Positions 7,184 through 16,443 of a stretch of DNA of 64,000 nt are shown one piece after another. The stretch lies in assembly GCF_000425945.1 (NCBI RefSeq), contig NZ_KE384480.1, positions 776,599-840,598 on the forward strand, read 5' to 3'. The notes beneath the pieces were generated by a model. That model was not told the DNA's origin. It saw only the letters and a program-made list of their open reading frames with translations, and did not search any database. The position numbers and the translations under genes are program-made. The stretch comes from Candidatus Solirubrobacter pratensis (GTDB taxonomy: Bacteria > Actinomycetota > Thermoleophilia > Solirubrobacterales > Solirubrobacteraceae). How positions within the stretch are numbered: the first letter of the stretch is position 1; each line of letters begins with the position of its first letter.

Positions 7184-10100
7184 GTGCACCTGAGCTCGAT
7201 CTCGCTGAAGGGCTTCAAGTCGTTCCCCGACCGCACGCGGCTGACGTTCACGCCGGGCGTGTCGGTGATCGTCGGGCCCAACGGGTCGGGCAAGTCGAAC
7301 ATCACCGACGCCGTGCTGTGGGCGATGGGGGAGCAGTCGCCGGTCGCGGTCCGCGGGCAGTCGATGCAGGACGTGATCTTCGCCGGCGCGCACGGCGTGC
7401 AGGCGCGCGCGGAGGCCGAGGTGGAGGTCGTGCTCGACAACGCGTCGGGGAAGCTGGACCTGCCGGTCGGCGAGGTCGCGATCTCGCGGCGGCTCAACCG
7501 CGCGGGGGAGGGCGAGTACCGCATCAACGGCGCCCGCTGCCGGCTCGCGGACGTGATCGAGATCCTGTCCGACACGGGCCTGGGCAAGGAGATGCACTCC
7601 GTCGTCTCCCAGGGGCGCGTGTCGGAGATCGTCACCTCCAAGCCGCGCGACCGCCGGCTGCTGATCGAGGAGGCGGCCGGCCTCGGCAAGCACCGCAAGC
7701 GGCGCCGGCGCGCGCAGATCAAGCTCGAGCGCACGCAGGACAACCTGGATCGCGCGCTCGACGTCGAGCGCGAGGCGCGGACGCGGCTGAAGCCCTTGAA
7801 GCGCCAGGCCGAGGCGGCGGAGCTGCACGAGCGCATCGAGCGCCAGAGCGACGAGGCGCGCTGGACGCTGGCGCGTGACTCGGCGCGCTCCGCCCGGGCG
7901 GCGTTGAGCGCGGCCGAGGCCGCGGTGGGCGTCGCGCGGGCCGCCGCCGCGGAGACCGAGGCGGAGCTCGCCGCGGTCGGCAAGCGGCGCGAGGCGGCCG
8001 AGGAGGCGCTGTCCTCGCGCGGGTCCGAGCGCGAGTCGCTGTCGTCGCGGTTCTACGCGGCCCGGTCGGCGGGCGAGCGGATCGGCCTGCGGCTGGACGC
8101 CGCCGAGCGGCTGGCGGGCGAGCTGACGGACCGCGCGGCACGGCGGCGCGGGCTGATCGCGGCGCTGGAGGCCGAGGCGGAGGCGGACACGGGCGACGAC
8201 GGCTCGGCCGAGCGGATCGCGTCCCTGGAGGCCGAGCTGGCGCAGCTGGCCGAGGACTATCGCGAGCGGCTCGAGCGGGAGCTCGAGGAGCTCGAGGCGC
8301 GTCGCGACGCGGCCGCCGCCGTGCTGGCCGAGCGCACCGAGGCCGCCAACGCCGCCAACGCCGCGCGGGGCGCGGTCGACGCCGCGGCCGACGCCGCCCG
8401 CCGCGCCCGGCGCGAGCTGGACACCGCGGCCGAGCGCGCCCGCCGCGAGTCGGCGCGGATCGGCGCCGAGCTCGCCAAGGTCAACCAGTTCCTGCGCTCG
8501 CACGCGGGCGCGCCGGGAGGCGCGGCCGCGCTGGCGGACACGCTGACGGCCGCCCCGGGCTACGAGCTCGCGCTCGCCGCGGCGCTCGGGCCCCGGCTCC
8601 GGGCCGCCGTCGCCGCCGATCTCGCGGCGGGCGCCGCACTCCTGGACCGCGCCGGGAAGGACGGCGCGGCCGCGCTGATCCTGCCGCCGGCGGGCGACGG
8701 CATCGCCCCGGACCCGCCCGGCGCCGGCACCGCCCGCGACACCCCGGACGCCGCCGTCCCCGCAGACCCGCAGGGCGCCGTCGTTCCCGCGGACCGGCCG
8801 CACGCCGCCGTCCCCGCGGACTCTCCGCCCGCCCCCGGCGCGGTGCCGCTCTCCGCGCACGTCCGCGCCTCCGGCGACGACGCCGCGCGGCGACTCGCCG
8901 CCGCGATCCTCGCCGGCGTCTGGGTCGTCGAGGCGATCGACGGCCTCGCGCCGGAGTTCCGCGGCATCGCGGTCACGAGGGACGGGCGCGTCTGGTCGCC
9001 CGCGACGCGCGAGCTGCGCCAGGTCAATCCCGGCGGCGAGGACCGCGTGCTCACCGAGCGCAACCGGCGCGACGCGCTGCTTCAGCAGGTCGAGGCCGCC
9101 GCGCAGGCGGAGCGCGCAGCGCTCAACGAGGTCGAGGCCGCGCAGCAGGCGGTCGCCGAGGCGGACGCCGAGCGCGACGCCGCCGAGCGCGAGTCCCGTG
9201 CCGCCGCACGGGCGCGCGACGAGGCCGCCGAGGCCGAGAGGCATGCCCGCTGGGTCATCCAGCAGCGCCGCAGCGCGCCCGACGAGGGCGCGACGGCCGA
9301 GCGCAAGCTCCAGGTCGAGGCCGCGATCGCGACCGAGCGCCGGCTCGTGGAGCGCGCCGAGCGCGAGCGCAAGGAGCGCCGCCGGCGGCTGGATCACGAG
9401 CGCAGGCGGCTGGAGCGCGACGAGCAGCTCAGGCCCGTGGCCGAGCGCTTCGCCGCGGCGCTGAAGGCGGCCGCCGCCGCGATCGGGACGCGCGTCGAGG
9501 TGCTCGAGGCCGAGCTGAACGCCGACCGCGCGGCGGGCGAGAAGCTCGCCTCCGAGCTGCGTGAGTGCGCCGCCGAGGAGTCGCGCGTCCATGCCGGCCT
9601 CAAGCAGCGCGGCGAGGAGGTCACGCGCGGCGAGGTCAAGGCCCAGCAGGCGCGCGACCAGGCGCAGGACGCCGAGCACGAGCTCACGCGCCTCGCCGCG
9701 AAGCTCGGCCTGGAGCCCGAGCCGGCCGGCGAGGCGCTCGCGGACACCGAGCGCGAGGGGCTGGCCACGCGCATCGAGCGCCTCCAGCGCCGGCGCGAGC
9801 AGCTCGGACCCGTCAACCCGCTCGCGCAGCAGGAGTACAAGGAGGCGCTCGCGCACGTCGAGGAGCTCGAGCGCCAGCGGGAGGACCTCGAGACCGCGCT
9901 GCGCGAGCTCCAGAGCCTGATCAAGGACACCGACAAGCGCATCCGCGAGGCGTTCGAGGAGACCTTCGAGGCGGCCGCCAAGAACTTCGAGGAGGTCGCC
10001 GCGCAGCTCTTCCCCGGCGGCCGCGGCCGCCTGCGGCTCGTGCGCGAGGACTCCGGCCCGCGCCCGGTGCTCGGCGGCGCCGACGCGCCCGCCGAGGAGC

Positions 10101-10513
10101 CGGAGCCCGAGGACTTCGCGGAGGGGCCGGAGGACGAGGCGCCCGAGGACAAGCTGGGCGTCGAGATCGAGATCACGCCAGCGGGCAAGTCGACCAAGCG
10201 CCTGACGCTGCTCTCGGGCGGCGAGAAGTCGATGACCGCGCTCGCGTTCCTGTTCGCGGTCTTCCTCGCCCGTCCGTGCCCGTTCTACATCCTCGACGAG
10301 GTCGAGGCCGCGCTCGACGACCTCAATATCGACCGCTTCCTCACGCTGCTGCGCTCGTTCAGCGACCGCGCGCAGTTCATCGTCGTCACCCACCAGAAGC
10401 GCACGATGGAGGCCGCGGACTGCCTGTACGGCGTCTCGATGGCCGGCAACGGCGTCTCGAAGGTCATCTCCCGCCGGCTCGGGGGCAAGCAGGAAGCCGA
10501 GGAGGCCGCGTAG
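7184..10513 (+). CDS. smc: Chromosome segregation protein SMC
   Basis: 1109 aa ABC-type ATPase of the condensin-like complex that organises and segregates chromosomes. The Walker A GPNGSGKSNITDAV lies near residue 31, the signature LLSGGEKSMTALAF near 1009 and the Walker B FYILDEVEAALDD near 1033. Between them are two coiled-coil arms around a hinge (about 440-600). The hinge carries a Pro/Ala/Asp-rich insertion (about residues 505-555, with repeats like AAVPADPQGA and AAVPADSPPA). The coiled coils are shorter than in the usual 1170-1200-aa SMC. GTG 7184 begins MHLSSISLKGFKSF, the family N-terminus, 4 nt after the rnc stop. Confidence 0.95.
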   Translation: MHLSSISLKGFKSFPDRTRLTFTPGVSVIVGPNGSGKSNITDAVLWAMGEQSPVAVRGQSMQDVIFAGAHGVQARAEAEVEVVLDNASGKLDLPVGEVAISRRLNRAGEGEYRINGARCRLADVIEILSDTGLGKEMHSVVSQGRVSEIVTSKPRDRRLLIEEAAGLGKHRKRRRRAQIKLERTQDNLDRALDVEREARTRLKPLKRQAEAAELHERIERQSDEARWTLARDSARSARAALSAAEAAVGVARAAAAETEAELAAVGKRREAAEEALSSRGSERESLSSRFYAARSAGERIGLRLDAAERLAGELTDRAARRRGLIAALEAEAEADTGDDGSAERIASLEAELAQLAEDYRERLERELEELEARRDAAAAVLAERTEAANAANAARGAVDAAADAARRARRELDTAAERARRESARIGAELAKVNQFLRSHAGAPGGAAALADTLTAAPGYELALAAALGPRLRAAVAADLAAGAALLDRAGKDGAAALILPPAGDGIAPDPPGAGTARDTPDAAVPADPQGAVVPADRPHAAVPADSPPAPGAVPLSAHVRASGDDAARRLAAAILAGVWVVEAIDGLAPEFRGIAVTRDGRVWSPATRELRQVNPGGEDRVLTERNRRDALLQQVEAAAQAERAALNEVEAAQQAVAEADAERDAAERESRAAARARDEAAEAERHARWVIQQRRSAPDEGATAERKLQVEAAIATERRLVERAERERKERRRRLDHERRRLERDEQLRPVAERFAAALKAAAAAIGTRVEVLEAELNADRAAGEKLASELRECAAEESRVHAGLKQRGEEVTRGEVKAQQARDQAQDAEHELTRLAAKLGLEPEPAGEALADTEREGLATRIERLQRRREQLGPVNPLAQQEYKEALAHVEELERQREDLETALRELQSLIKDTDKRIREAFEETFEAAAKNFEEVAAQLFPGGRGRLRLVREDSGPRPVLGGADAPAEEPEPEDFAEGPEDEAPEDKLGVEIEITPAGKSTKRLTLLSGGEKSMTALAFLFAVFLARPCPFYILDEVEAALDDLNIDRFLTLLRSFSDRAQFIVVTHQKRTMEAADCLYGVSMAGNGVSKVISRRLGGKQEAEEAA

Positions 10514-10609
10514 GCATGCGCGGCGGCCGCGAAGCGGGCATCATCGGCTCCGCCCACGTCATCGACGTCGCGGTGCGTATCCAGCCGCGCGCGAAGTAAG
10601 CTCTGACGC

Positions 10610-10687
10610 ATGGTTCTCTTGGTCTTCGCGCTCGTCTGCTGCATCGGCGGCTTCGTCGTCGGCGGCTACCTGAGCAGCCGCGAGTAG
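10610..10687 (+). CDS. Possible 25-aa membrane micropeptide
   Basis: ATG at 10610 encodes a single hydrophobic helix (LLVFALVCCIGGFVVGGYL) and a short SSRE tail. It lies between smc and a convergent gene. The composition is what a small single-pass membrane protein would have, but there is no strong ribosome site, and short hydrophobic ORFs arise by chance. It is reported as a candidate only. Confidence 0.25.
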   Translation: MVLLVFALVCCIGGFVVGGYLSSRE

Positions 10688-10694
10688 CGGCTGC

Positions 10695-11033
10695 CTAGAA
10701 CAGCAGCTGCAGCACGGCGGCGCACGCGAGCACCACGAGCGCTGCGCAGGCCGCCATCACCGCCGCCGAGACGCCGATGGCGATCCGCGCCGCCCGGCGC
10801 CCTGAGCGCCGGACGCGCAGCGGCAGCCGCCGCTCGAACGCGAGCATCAGCGCCGTGCCGAGCACGCCGTCGCCATAGACGGAGCGCTCGGCGTCGCGGA
10901 CGCGCTCGTTCCAGCGCGCCGCCATCGACCGCGCCTCGCGCCGGCGCCCCAGCGCCCAGCGCGGAAGCCGCGCGAGCCGGCCTTCCCAGTACTCGAGGGA
11001 CTCGCGGGCGTCGTGGAGATCGGCGGTCCGCAT
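10695..11033 (-). CDS. Small membrane protein, unknown function
   Basis: 112 aa. The first 75 residues are basic, helical and soluble (RLARLPRWALGRRREARSMA). The last 35 form one strong transmembrane helix (IAIGVSAAVMAACAALVVLA), so it looks like a tail-anchored membrane protein with a cytosolic N-terminus. ATG 11033 is the first start and lies 11 bp from the stop of the upstream acetyltransferase, suggesting co-transcription. I do not recognise the family. Confidence 0.55.
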   Translation of the reverse strand: MRTADLHDARESLEYWEGRLARLPRWALGRRREARSMAARWNERVRDAERSVYGDGVLGTALMLAFERRLPLRVRRSGRRAARIAIGVSAAVMAACAALVVLACAAVLQLLF

Positions 11034-11044
11034 CGCATCCCAGG

Positions 11045-11500
11045 TTACAGCCGCTTCTCGCCCCAGAACGCGGCATAGCCGTTGCCGTTGTAGTCGGGGA
11101 TCTCCACGTACCCGGCGTCGCGGTAGAGCGCCAGCGCCGGCGCCATCGCCTCCGCCGTGTCGAGCCGCACCCGCGCGTAGCCCAGCGCCCGCGCCGCGTC
11201 CTCGAGCCCTGCCAGCAGCCGCCGCCCGTGCCCGCGACCCCGCGCCGAGGGCAGCGTGTACATCCGCTTGATCTCCGCGACGCCGTCCCGGAGCTTCCGC
11301 AGCCCGCCGCCGGCCACCGTCGCGCCGTCCTCGACGACGACGACGTAGGCGCCGCCCGGCGGGCTCATCTCGGCCGCCGAGACCACCGAGGTGCGCTCCG
11401 GCGTGACCGGTCCGAGCGTGGCCTCGACCTCGGCCTCCATCGCCGCCAGCAGGGCCACCGCAGCCGGGTCGTCGCCTCGCAGCACTCGCGTCTCGGTCAT
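11045..11500 (-). CDS. GNAT-family N-acetyltransferase
   Basis: 151 aa, a typical single GNAT domain that transfers acetyl from acetyl-CoA to an amine. The order is an N-terminal strand and helix (AVALLAAMEAEVEATLG), then GGGLRKLRDGVAEIKRMYTL, and the acetyl-CoA-binding loop ARGRGHGRRLLAGLEDAARA (Q/RxxGxG/A), followed by LYRDAGYVEI. The length suits amino-acid or small-molecule acetyltransferases; the substrate is unknown. ATG 11500 is preferred over an upstream in-frame start at 11635 that reads Ala/Arg-rich non-family sequence and overlaps the next gene. Confidence 0.82.
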   Translation of the reverse strand: MTETRVLRGDDPAAVALLAAMEAEVEATLGPVTPERTSVVSAAEMSPPGGAYVVVVEDGATVAGGGLRKLRDGVAEIKRMYTLPSARGRGHGRRLLAGLEDAARALGYARVRLDTAEAMAPALALYRDAGYVEIPDYNGNGYAAFWGEKRL

Positions 11501-11633
11501 CCCTGCATCCTGACCGGCGAGGAAATCCCCATGCGGGCGGAGGTCGCCTGTACCGTACGCACGTGGGGCGTCTCGTGATGACGCCGTCGGTGGTGCCCCT
11601 GCTGTTGACGGCGCTCGCGCCAGGACAGGACGC

Positions 11634-13844
11634 ATGACCCCTCTGCTCTACGGACTCGGAGGTCTCTGCGCCCGGCGCCGCTGGATCGTGCTGGCGCTCT
11701 GGCTCGCGGTGTTCGCGGCGCTCGGCGTCGCGGCGCGCAGCTTCGGTCCTGACCTCAACGACAACCTCACGCTTCCCGGCAGCGACAGCCAGAAGGCGAC
11801 CGACCTGCTGACGGAGCGCTTCCCGTCACAGGCCAATGGCACCAACCCGGTGGTGCTGCAGGCGCCGAAGGGCACGACGCTCAAGGACTCCAGGTACGCG
11901 CAGCCGATCGGCGACACGACCGCCGCGTTCAAGGCCGACCCTGACGTCCGCGACGCGACGAGCCCGCTCTCGAGCGAGGGGCAGCTGAGCAAGGATCAGC
12001 GCACCGGCTACATCGCGCTCAGCATGCGCGCGAGCCCGAGCGAGCTGACCACCGACGACGCGGAGCGGATCGTGGACGAGGCGGACCCTGCGCGCCGCGC
12101 GGGCCTGGCCGTGAGCTTCGGGGGCTACGTCGGGCAGAAGGTGTCCAAGCCCAAGACGCACTCCAGCGAGGTGGTGGGCCTCTCCATGGCCATCATCGTG
12201 CTGCTGCTCACGTTCGGGACGGTCGTCGCCATGGGGCTGCCGATCTTCACCGCCGTGATCGGGCTTGTCAGCGGCCTCTCGATCATCACGCTGATCAGCC
12301 AGGTCGCGGAGGTCCCCACGGTCGCGCCGACGCTCGCCACGATGATCGGCCTCGGCGTCGGGATCGACTACGCGCTGTTCATCGTCACCCGCCACCAGAG
12401 CCAGCGGCGCGCCGGGATGCAGACGCTGGAGTCGATCGCCCGCTCGACCGCGACGTCCGGCGGCGCCGTCGTGTTCGCGGGGATCACGGTGATGGTCGCG
12501 CTGCTCTCGCTCGCCGCCGTGGACATCCCGCTCGTCACGACGCTCGGCTACACCGCCGCGCTCGTGGTCGCCGTCGCCGTCGCCGCTGCGATCACGCTGC
12601 TGCCGGCGACCCTTGCGATCCTCGGCGACCGGATCGACCGGCTGGCGCTCCCGCACCGCCGCGCCGCCCGCGACGACCACCCGCACGGCTGGGCGCGCTG
12701 GGCCCGCTTCGTCGCCCGCCGGCCGCTGCCCTCGATGCTCGTCGCGGTCGTCGTGCTCGTCGCGCTCGCGCTGCCGGCACTGGACCTCTATCTCGGCCAG
12801 CAGGACAACGGCGCGCTGCCCACGAGCACCCAGGCGCGGCGCGCCTACGACGGGATGTCGGCCGCGTTCGGGCCGGGCGCGAACGGGCCGCTGCTGATCA
12901 GCGTCGACATGGCCGGCGAGCCGGCGAAGGGCGACCCGACCGCGGCCGATCCCCGGCTCCAGGACCTGCGCACCGCCCTGCAGAAGACGAGCGGCGTCGC
13001 GGCGGTTACGCAGCCGCTGGTCAACGACGCCGGCACGGCGGCGGCCATGACCGTCACGCCCACGACCGCCCCGTCGGACCGCGCGACGGAGGAGCTCGTG
13101 CGCCGCCTGCGCGACGACACCATCCCGCAGGCCACTGCGGGCAAGGGCATGACGGCCGACGTGGGCGGGACGACCGCGGGCTACGTCGACCTCGCGGACG
13201 AGATCTCGAGCCGGCTGATCCTCACGATCGCCGTCGTCGTCGCGCTCAGCTTCCTGCTGTTGCTGCTCGCGTTCCGCTCGGTCGTGATCCCGCTGACCGC
13301 GGGGCTGATGAACCTGATCTCGATCGGCGCGGCCTTCGGCGTGGTGAGCGCCGTGTTCGAGAAGGGCTGGGGCGTGAGCCTGGTCGGCCTCGACGCGGAG
13401 GTCGCGATCGTGAGCTTCGTCCCGCTGATGATGTTCGCGATCCTGTTCGGGCTGTCGATGGACTACGAGGTCTTCCTGATGACGCACATCAAGGAGGCCT
13501 GGGACCGGACCGGCGACAACAGGCAGGCGGTGATCGACGGGGTCGCGAACACCGGCCGCGTGATCACGTCGGCGGCGCTGATCATGGTCAGCGTCTTCTT
13601 CGCCTTCGTGCTCAACGGCGATCCGACCGTCAAGCAGTTCGGCGTCGGCATGGGCGTCGCCGTGGCGGTCGACGCGACGCTCGTGCGCTGCCTGCTGGTC
13701 CCGGCCGTCATGACGCTCCTCGGCCGGTCGAACTGGTGGTTCCCGGCCTGGCTGGATCGCGTCGTGCCCAACTTCTCGATCGAGGGGGAGGAATGGTTCC
13801 GCTCACGCGACGCGGAGGCCGCTCGCCGGGCGGCACCGGTGTAG
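11634..13844 (+). CDS. MmpL-family RND transporter
   Basis: 736 aa inner-membrane transporter with the MmpL plan. One N-terminal transmembrane helix (WIVLALWLAVFAALGVA) precedes a periplasmic domain (residues 35-175). A five-helix bundle includes GLGVGIDYALFIVTRHQSQR, where the conserved acidic pair for proton coupling lies. The plan then repeats with a second periplasmic domain and helices containing FGLSMDYEVFLMTHIKEA. The family exports lipids or other lipophilic compounds using proton motive force. ATG 11634 follows AGGACAGGACGC. It stands alone, without an obvious operon partner. Confidence 0.9.
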   Translation: MTPLLYGLGGLCARRRWIVLALWLAVFAALGVAARSFGPDLNDNLTLPGSDSQKATDLLTERFPSQANGTNPVVLQAPKGTTLKDSRYAQPIGDTTAAFKADPDVRDATSPLSSEGQLSKDQRTGYIALSMRASPSELTTDDAERIVDEADPARRAGLAVSFGGYVGQKVSKPKTHSSEVVGLSMAIIVLLLTFGTVVAMGLPIFTAVIGLVSGLSIITLISQVAEVPTVAPTLATMIGLGVGIDYALFIVTRHQSQRRAGMQTLESIARSTATSGGAVVFAGITVMVALLSLAAVDIPLVTTLGYTAALVVAVAVAAAITLLPATLAILGDRIDRLALPHRRAARDDHPHGWARWARFVARRPLPSMLVAVVVLVALALPALDLYLGQQDNGALPTSTQARRAYDGMSAAFGPGANGPLLISVDMAGEPAKGDPTAADPRLQDLRTALQKTSGVAAVTQPLVNDAGTAAAMTVTPTTAPSDRATEELVRRLRDDTIPQATAGKGMTADVGGTTAGYVDLADEISSRLILTIAVVVALSFLLLLLAFRSVVIPLTAGLMNLISIGAAFGVVSAVFEKGWGVSLVGLDAEVAIVSFVPLMMFAILFGLSMDYEVFLMTHIKEAWDRTGDNRQAVIDGVANTGRVITSAALIMVSVFFAFVLNGDPTVKQFGVGMGVAVAVDATLVRCLLVPAVMTLLGRSNWWFPAWLDRVVPNFSIEGEEWFRSRDAEAARRAAPV

Positions 13845-13910
13845 CCGCGTCGCCGCGCAAGCCGGCGACGCTCAACGCGCCGTCAGAGCGCGCGGGCGCC
13901 GGGCCCGCTC

Positions 13911-13916
13911 TATCCT
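13911..13916 (+). promoter_or_regulatory. -10-like hexamer TATCCT before ftsY
   Basis: TATCCT in CTATCCTGCCG ends 10 nt before the ftsY ATG. The same ten bases CTATCCTGCC precede rpsP at a similar distance. No Shine-Dalgarno sequence is visible between this site and the start, so a very short leader is inferred. Confidence 0.45.
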
Positions 13917-13926
13917 GCCGGACCCG

Positions 13927-14925
13927 ATGGCCCGCGACTGGTACGACCTCTTCCTGCTCGACGGCGACCACGCGCCGGTGACACAGACCGAGCCCGAGCG
14001 CGAGGAGGGCCGGCGTGGCTTCTTCCGCCGTCTGCGCGCCAACATGCGCAAGACGCGCGAGGCGCTCGCCGCCGAGGTCCAGGCGACGCTGTTCGAGGGC
14101 GACCTCGACGAGCAGACTTGGGAGCGGCTCGAGGAGGCGCTGATCTACGCCGACGTCGGCGCGCGCACCACCGCCGAGGTCGTCGAGAAGCTCGAGCGCG
14201 AGGCCGAGGAGGGCGCGCTCGCCGGCGGCGAGGCGCTCACGAACCGGCTCGCCGAGTTGCTCGCTCAGCTCGCCCGCACCGGCGACGACAAGATCGACCT
14301 GCGCGCCGACCCGACCGTGATCCTCGTCGTCGGCGTCAACGGCACCGGCAAGACGACCACGATCGGCAAGCTCGCCTGGCACCTGCGCAACACGCTCGAC
14401 CAGACGGTCGTGGTCGGCGCCGCCGACACGTTCCGCGCCGCCGCCGTCGAGCAGCTCGAGCGCTGGGGCGAGCGCGCCGGCGTCGACGTCGTCAAGGGCC
14501 CCGAGGGCTCCGATCCCGGCGCGGTCGCGTTCGACGCGATCGCCCGCGGGCGCGAGCGCGGCGCCGACGTGATCATCATCGACACCGCCGGCCGCCTCCA
14601 CACGCAGACGAACCTGATGGAGGAGCTCACCAAGGTCCGCCGGGTGATCTCCAAGCAGATGCCCGACGCGCCGCACGAGACCCTGATGACCGTCGACGCG
14701 ACGACGGGCCAGAACGGCGTCCGCCAGGCGAAGCTCTTCGGCGAGGCCGTCGACGTGACCGGGATCATCCTCACCAAGCTCGACGGCACCGCCAAGGGCG
14801 GCATCGCGCTCGCGATCGCCAACGAGCTGAGCATCCCGGTCAAGCTGATCGGCATCGGCGAGCAGCTCGAGGACCTGCGCCCGTTCGACCCGGACGACTT
14901 CGCGCGCGCCTTGCTCACCGCTTAA
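13927..14925 (+). CDS. ftsY: Signal recognition particle receptor FtsY
   Basis: 332 aa. The SRP receptor GTPase docks Ffh-bound ribosomes at the membrane. A charged N-terminal region (residues 1-40) precedes the helical N domain and the G domain, with GVNGTGKTTTIGKLA (P-loop), GAADTFRAAAVEQL, DTAGRLHTQTNLMEEL and TKLDGTAKGG. The long acidic A domain of E. coli FtsY is missing, as is common in other phyla. Its partner Ffh is encoded 3 kb downstream. ATG 13927 gives MARDWYDLFLL. Confidence 0.95.
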   Translation: MARDWYDLFLLDGDHAPVTQTEPEREEGRRGFFRRLRANMRKTREALAAEVQATLFEGDLDEQTWERLEEALIYADVGARTTAEVVEKLEREAEEGALAGGEALTNRLAELLAQLARTGDDKIDLRADPTVILVVGVNGTGKTTTIGKLAWHLRNTLDQTVVVGAADTFRAAAVEQLERWGERAGVDVVKGPEGSDPGAVAFDAIARGRERGADVIIIDTAGRLHTQTNLMEELTKVRRVISKQMPDAPHETLMTVDATTGQNGVRQAKLFGEAVDVTGIILTKLDGTAKGGIALAIANELSIPVKLIGIGEQLEDLRPFDPDDFARALLTA

Positions 14926-14934
14926 GCCCTGCGC

Positions 14935-14940
14935 TATACG
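14935..14940 (+). promoter_or_regulatory. -10-like hexamer TATACG before the NfeD-like gene
   Basis: TATACG within GCTATACG ends 12 nt before the ATG at 14953 and lies just after the ftsY stop. Position and preceding GC match the elements before ftsY, rpsP and rpmF. Confidence 0.35.
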
Positions 14941-14952
14941 ATCGCGCCAGAC

Positions 14953-15384
14953 ATGGATCCCTGGGTGATCTGGCTGATCGCGGCGGTGATCTTCGCCATC
15001 GGTGAGATCGCCACCACGAGCTTCTTCCTCGCCCCGTTCGCGGGCGGGGCGGCGATCGCGGCGCTGCTCGCCGCGGCCGGCGCCGGAGCCACGATCGAGT
15101 GGGCCGTGTTCCTCGTCGTCTCCATCGTCCTGCTGGCCGCCCTGCGGCCGATCGCCCGCGAGCATCTGCGCACGAGGGCCAAGATCAAGACGGGCACCGC
15201 GGCGCTGGTGGGTCAGACGGCGACGGTGGTGGAGCGCATCGCGAACGCCGAGGGAGTCGGCTGCGTGCGCCTCGACGGCGAGATCTGGACCGCGCGGGCG
15301 TTCGACGAGGACGAGACGTTCGAGCCGGGCGCGCGCGTGCAGGTGCTCGAGATCAGGGGCGCGACCGCGCTCGTGAGCGACTAG
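14953..15384 (+). CDS. NfeD-family membrane protein
   Basis: 143 aa. Two to three transmembrane helices (WVIWLIAAVIFAIGEIA; AIAALLAAAGAGA; AVFLVVSIVLLAALRP) precede a C-terminal OB-fold domain (TGTAALVGQTATVVERI through GARVQVLEIRGATALVS). This is the short NfeD type, which partners stomatin/SPFH proteins at the membrane. The next gene, 9 bp downstream, is exactly such an SPFH protein, so the two probably form a membrane-quality or microdomain complex. The GGAGACCGC before the next start supports coupled expression. Confidence 0.85.
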   Translation: MDPWVIWLIAAVIFAIGEIATTSFFLAPFAGGAAIAALLAAAGAGATIEWAVFLVVSIVLLAALRPIAREHLRTRAKIKTGTAALVGQTATVVERIANAEGVGCVRLDGEIWTARAFDEDETFEPGARVQVLEIRGATALVSD

Positions 15385-15393
15385 GGAGACCGC

Positions 15394-16443
15394 ATGACCG
15401 CTGGCTTGATCGCCTTGATCGTCCTTGCCCTGTTCGTGTTCGTCGTCGCGGCGGCCGGCGTCCGCATCGTGCCGCAGGCGCGTGCGGGCGTGGTAGAGCG
15501 GCTCGGGCGCTACTCGCGCACGCTGGACCCGGGGCTGACGCTGATCGTCCCGTTCATCGACCGCGTGAAGCCGCTGATCGACCTGCGCGAGCAGGTGGTG
15601 ACGTTCCCGCCGCAGCCGGTGATCACCGAGGACAACCTCGTCGTCGGGATCGACACCGTCATCTACTTCACCGTCACCGACGCCAAGGCCGCGACCTACG
15701 AGGTCGCCAACCCGCTGCAGGCGATCGAGCAGCTGACCGTCACGACGCTGCGCAACGTGATCGGCGGGATGACGCTCGAGGACACGCTGACCTCGCGCGA
15801 CAACATCAATCACCAGCTGCGCTCCGTGCTCGACGAGGCGACGGGCCGCTGGGGCATCCGCGTCAACCGCGTCGAGCTGAAGTCTGTCGAGCCGCCGCGC
15901 ACCGTGCAGGAGGCGATGGAGAAGCAGATGCGCGCCGAGCGCGACCGGCGCGCCGCGATCCTCACCGCCGAGGGCGTCAAGCAGTCGCAGATCCTCACCG
16001 CCGAGGGCGAGAAGCAGTCCGCCGTGCTGCGGGCCGAGGGCGCGCGCACGGCCGCGATCCTCAAGGCCGAGGGCGAGGCGAAGGCGATCGAGACCGTGTT
16101 CGGCGCGATCCACGACGGCGCGCCGGACCCCGCGCTGCTCTCCTACCAGTACCTGCAGATGCTGCCCCAGCTCGCGCAGGGCAACGCGAACAAGGTGTGG
16201 GTGATCCCGTCGGAGTTCTCGCAGGCCCTCGGCGGGATCGCGCAGCGCTTCGGCGCGCCCGGCGCGCCGGACGCCCCGCCTCCGCCGCCCGCGCCGCGAC
16301 CGCGCCCGCGCCCGTCGCATGCGACCACCGGGATCGACGAGAAGGCGGCGGCCGACGCCGAGGAGGCCGCGCGCGCCGCCCGGGAGGCGACGCGGGCCGC
16401 CGAGAGCGCGTCCAACCCCGCGGTGCCGCCGGCGCCTAGCTGA
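15394..16443 (+). CDS. SPFH/band 7 (stomatin/prohibitin-like) protein
   Basis: 349 aa. A short N-terminal membrane segment (LIALIVLALFVFVVAAAGV) is followed by the SPFH domain (IVPQARAGVVERLGRYSRTL, then TTLRNVIGGMTLEDTLTSRD). A helical region repeats AILTAEGVKQSQILTAEGEK, typical of stomatins. The C-terminal 75 residues are an unusual Pro/Ala/Arg-rich tail (PPPPPAPRPRPRPSHA). It acts as an oligomeric membrane scaffold with the NfeD-like partner just upstream. Its stop overlaps the 3' end of the convergent transhydrogenase gene by 8 bp. Confidence 0.9.
   Translation: MTAGLIALIVLALFVFVVAAAGVRIVPQARAGVVERLGRYSRTLDPGLTLIVPFIDRVKPLIDLREQVVTFPPQPVITEDNLVVGIDTVIYFTVTDAKAATYEVANPLQAIEQLTVTTLRNVIGGMTLEDTLTSRDNINHQLRSVLDEATGRWGIRVNRVELKSVEPPRTVQEAMEKQMRAERDRRAAILTAEGVKQSQILTAEGEKQSAVLRAEGARTAAILKAEGEAKAIETVFGAIHDGAPDPALLSYQYLQMLPQLAQGNANKVWVIPSEFSQALGGIAQRFGAPGAPDAPPPPPAPRPRPRPSHATTGIDEKAAADAEEAARAAREATRAAESASNPAVPPAPS

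Noticed and set aside
6971..10393. Minus-strand ORF of 1140 aa opposite smc
   Set aside because: Antisense shadow of the smc codon pattern, Leu/Arg-rich with no domain; smc itself has all its motifs.
13708..16320. Minus-strand ORF of 870 aa opposite ftsY, nfeD and SPFH genes
   Set aside because: Shadow ORF; the plus-strand genes are unambiguous.
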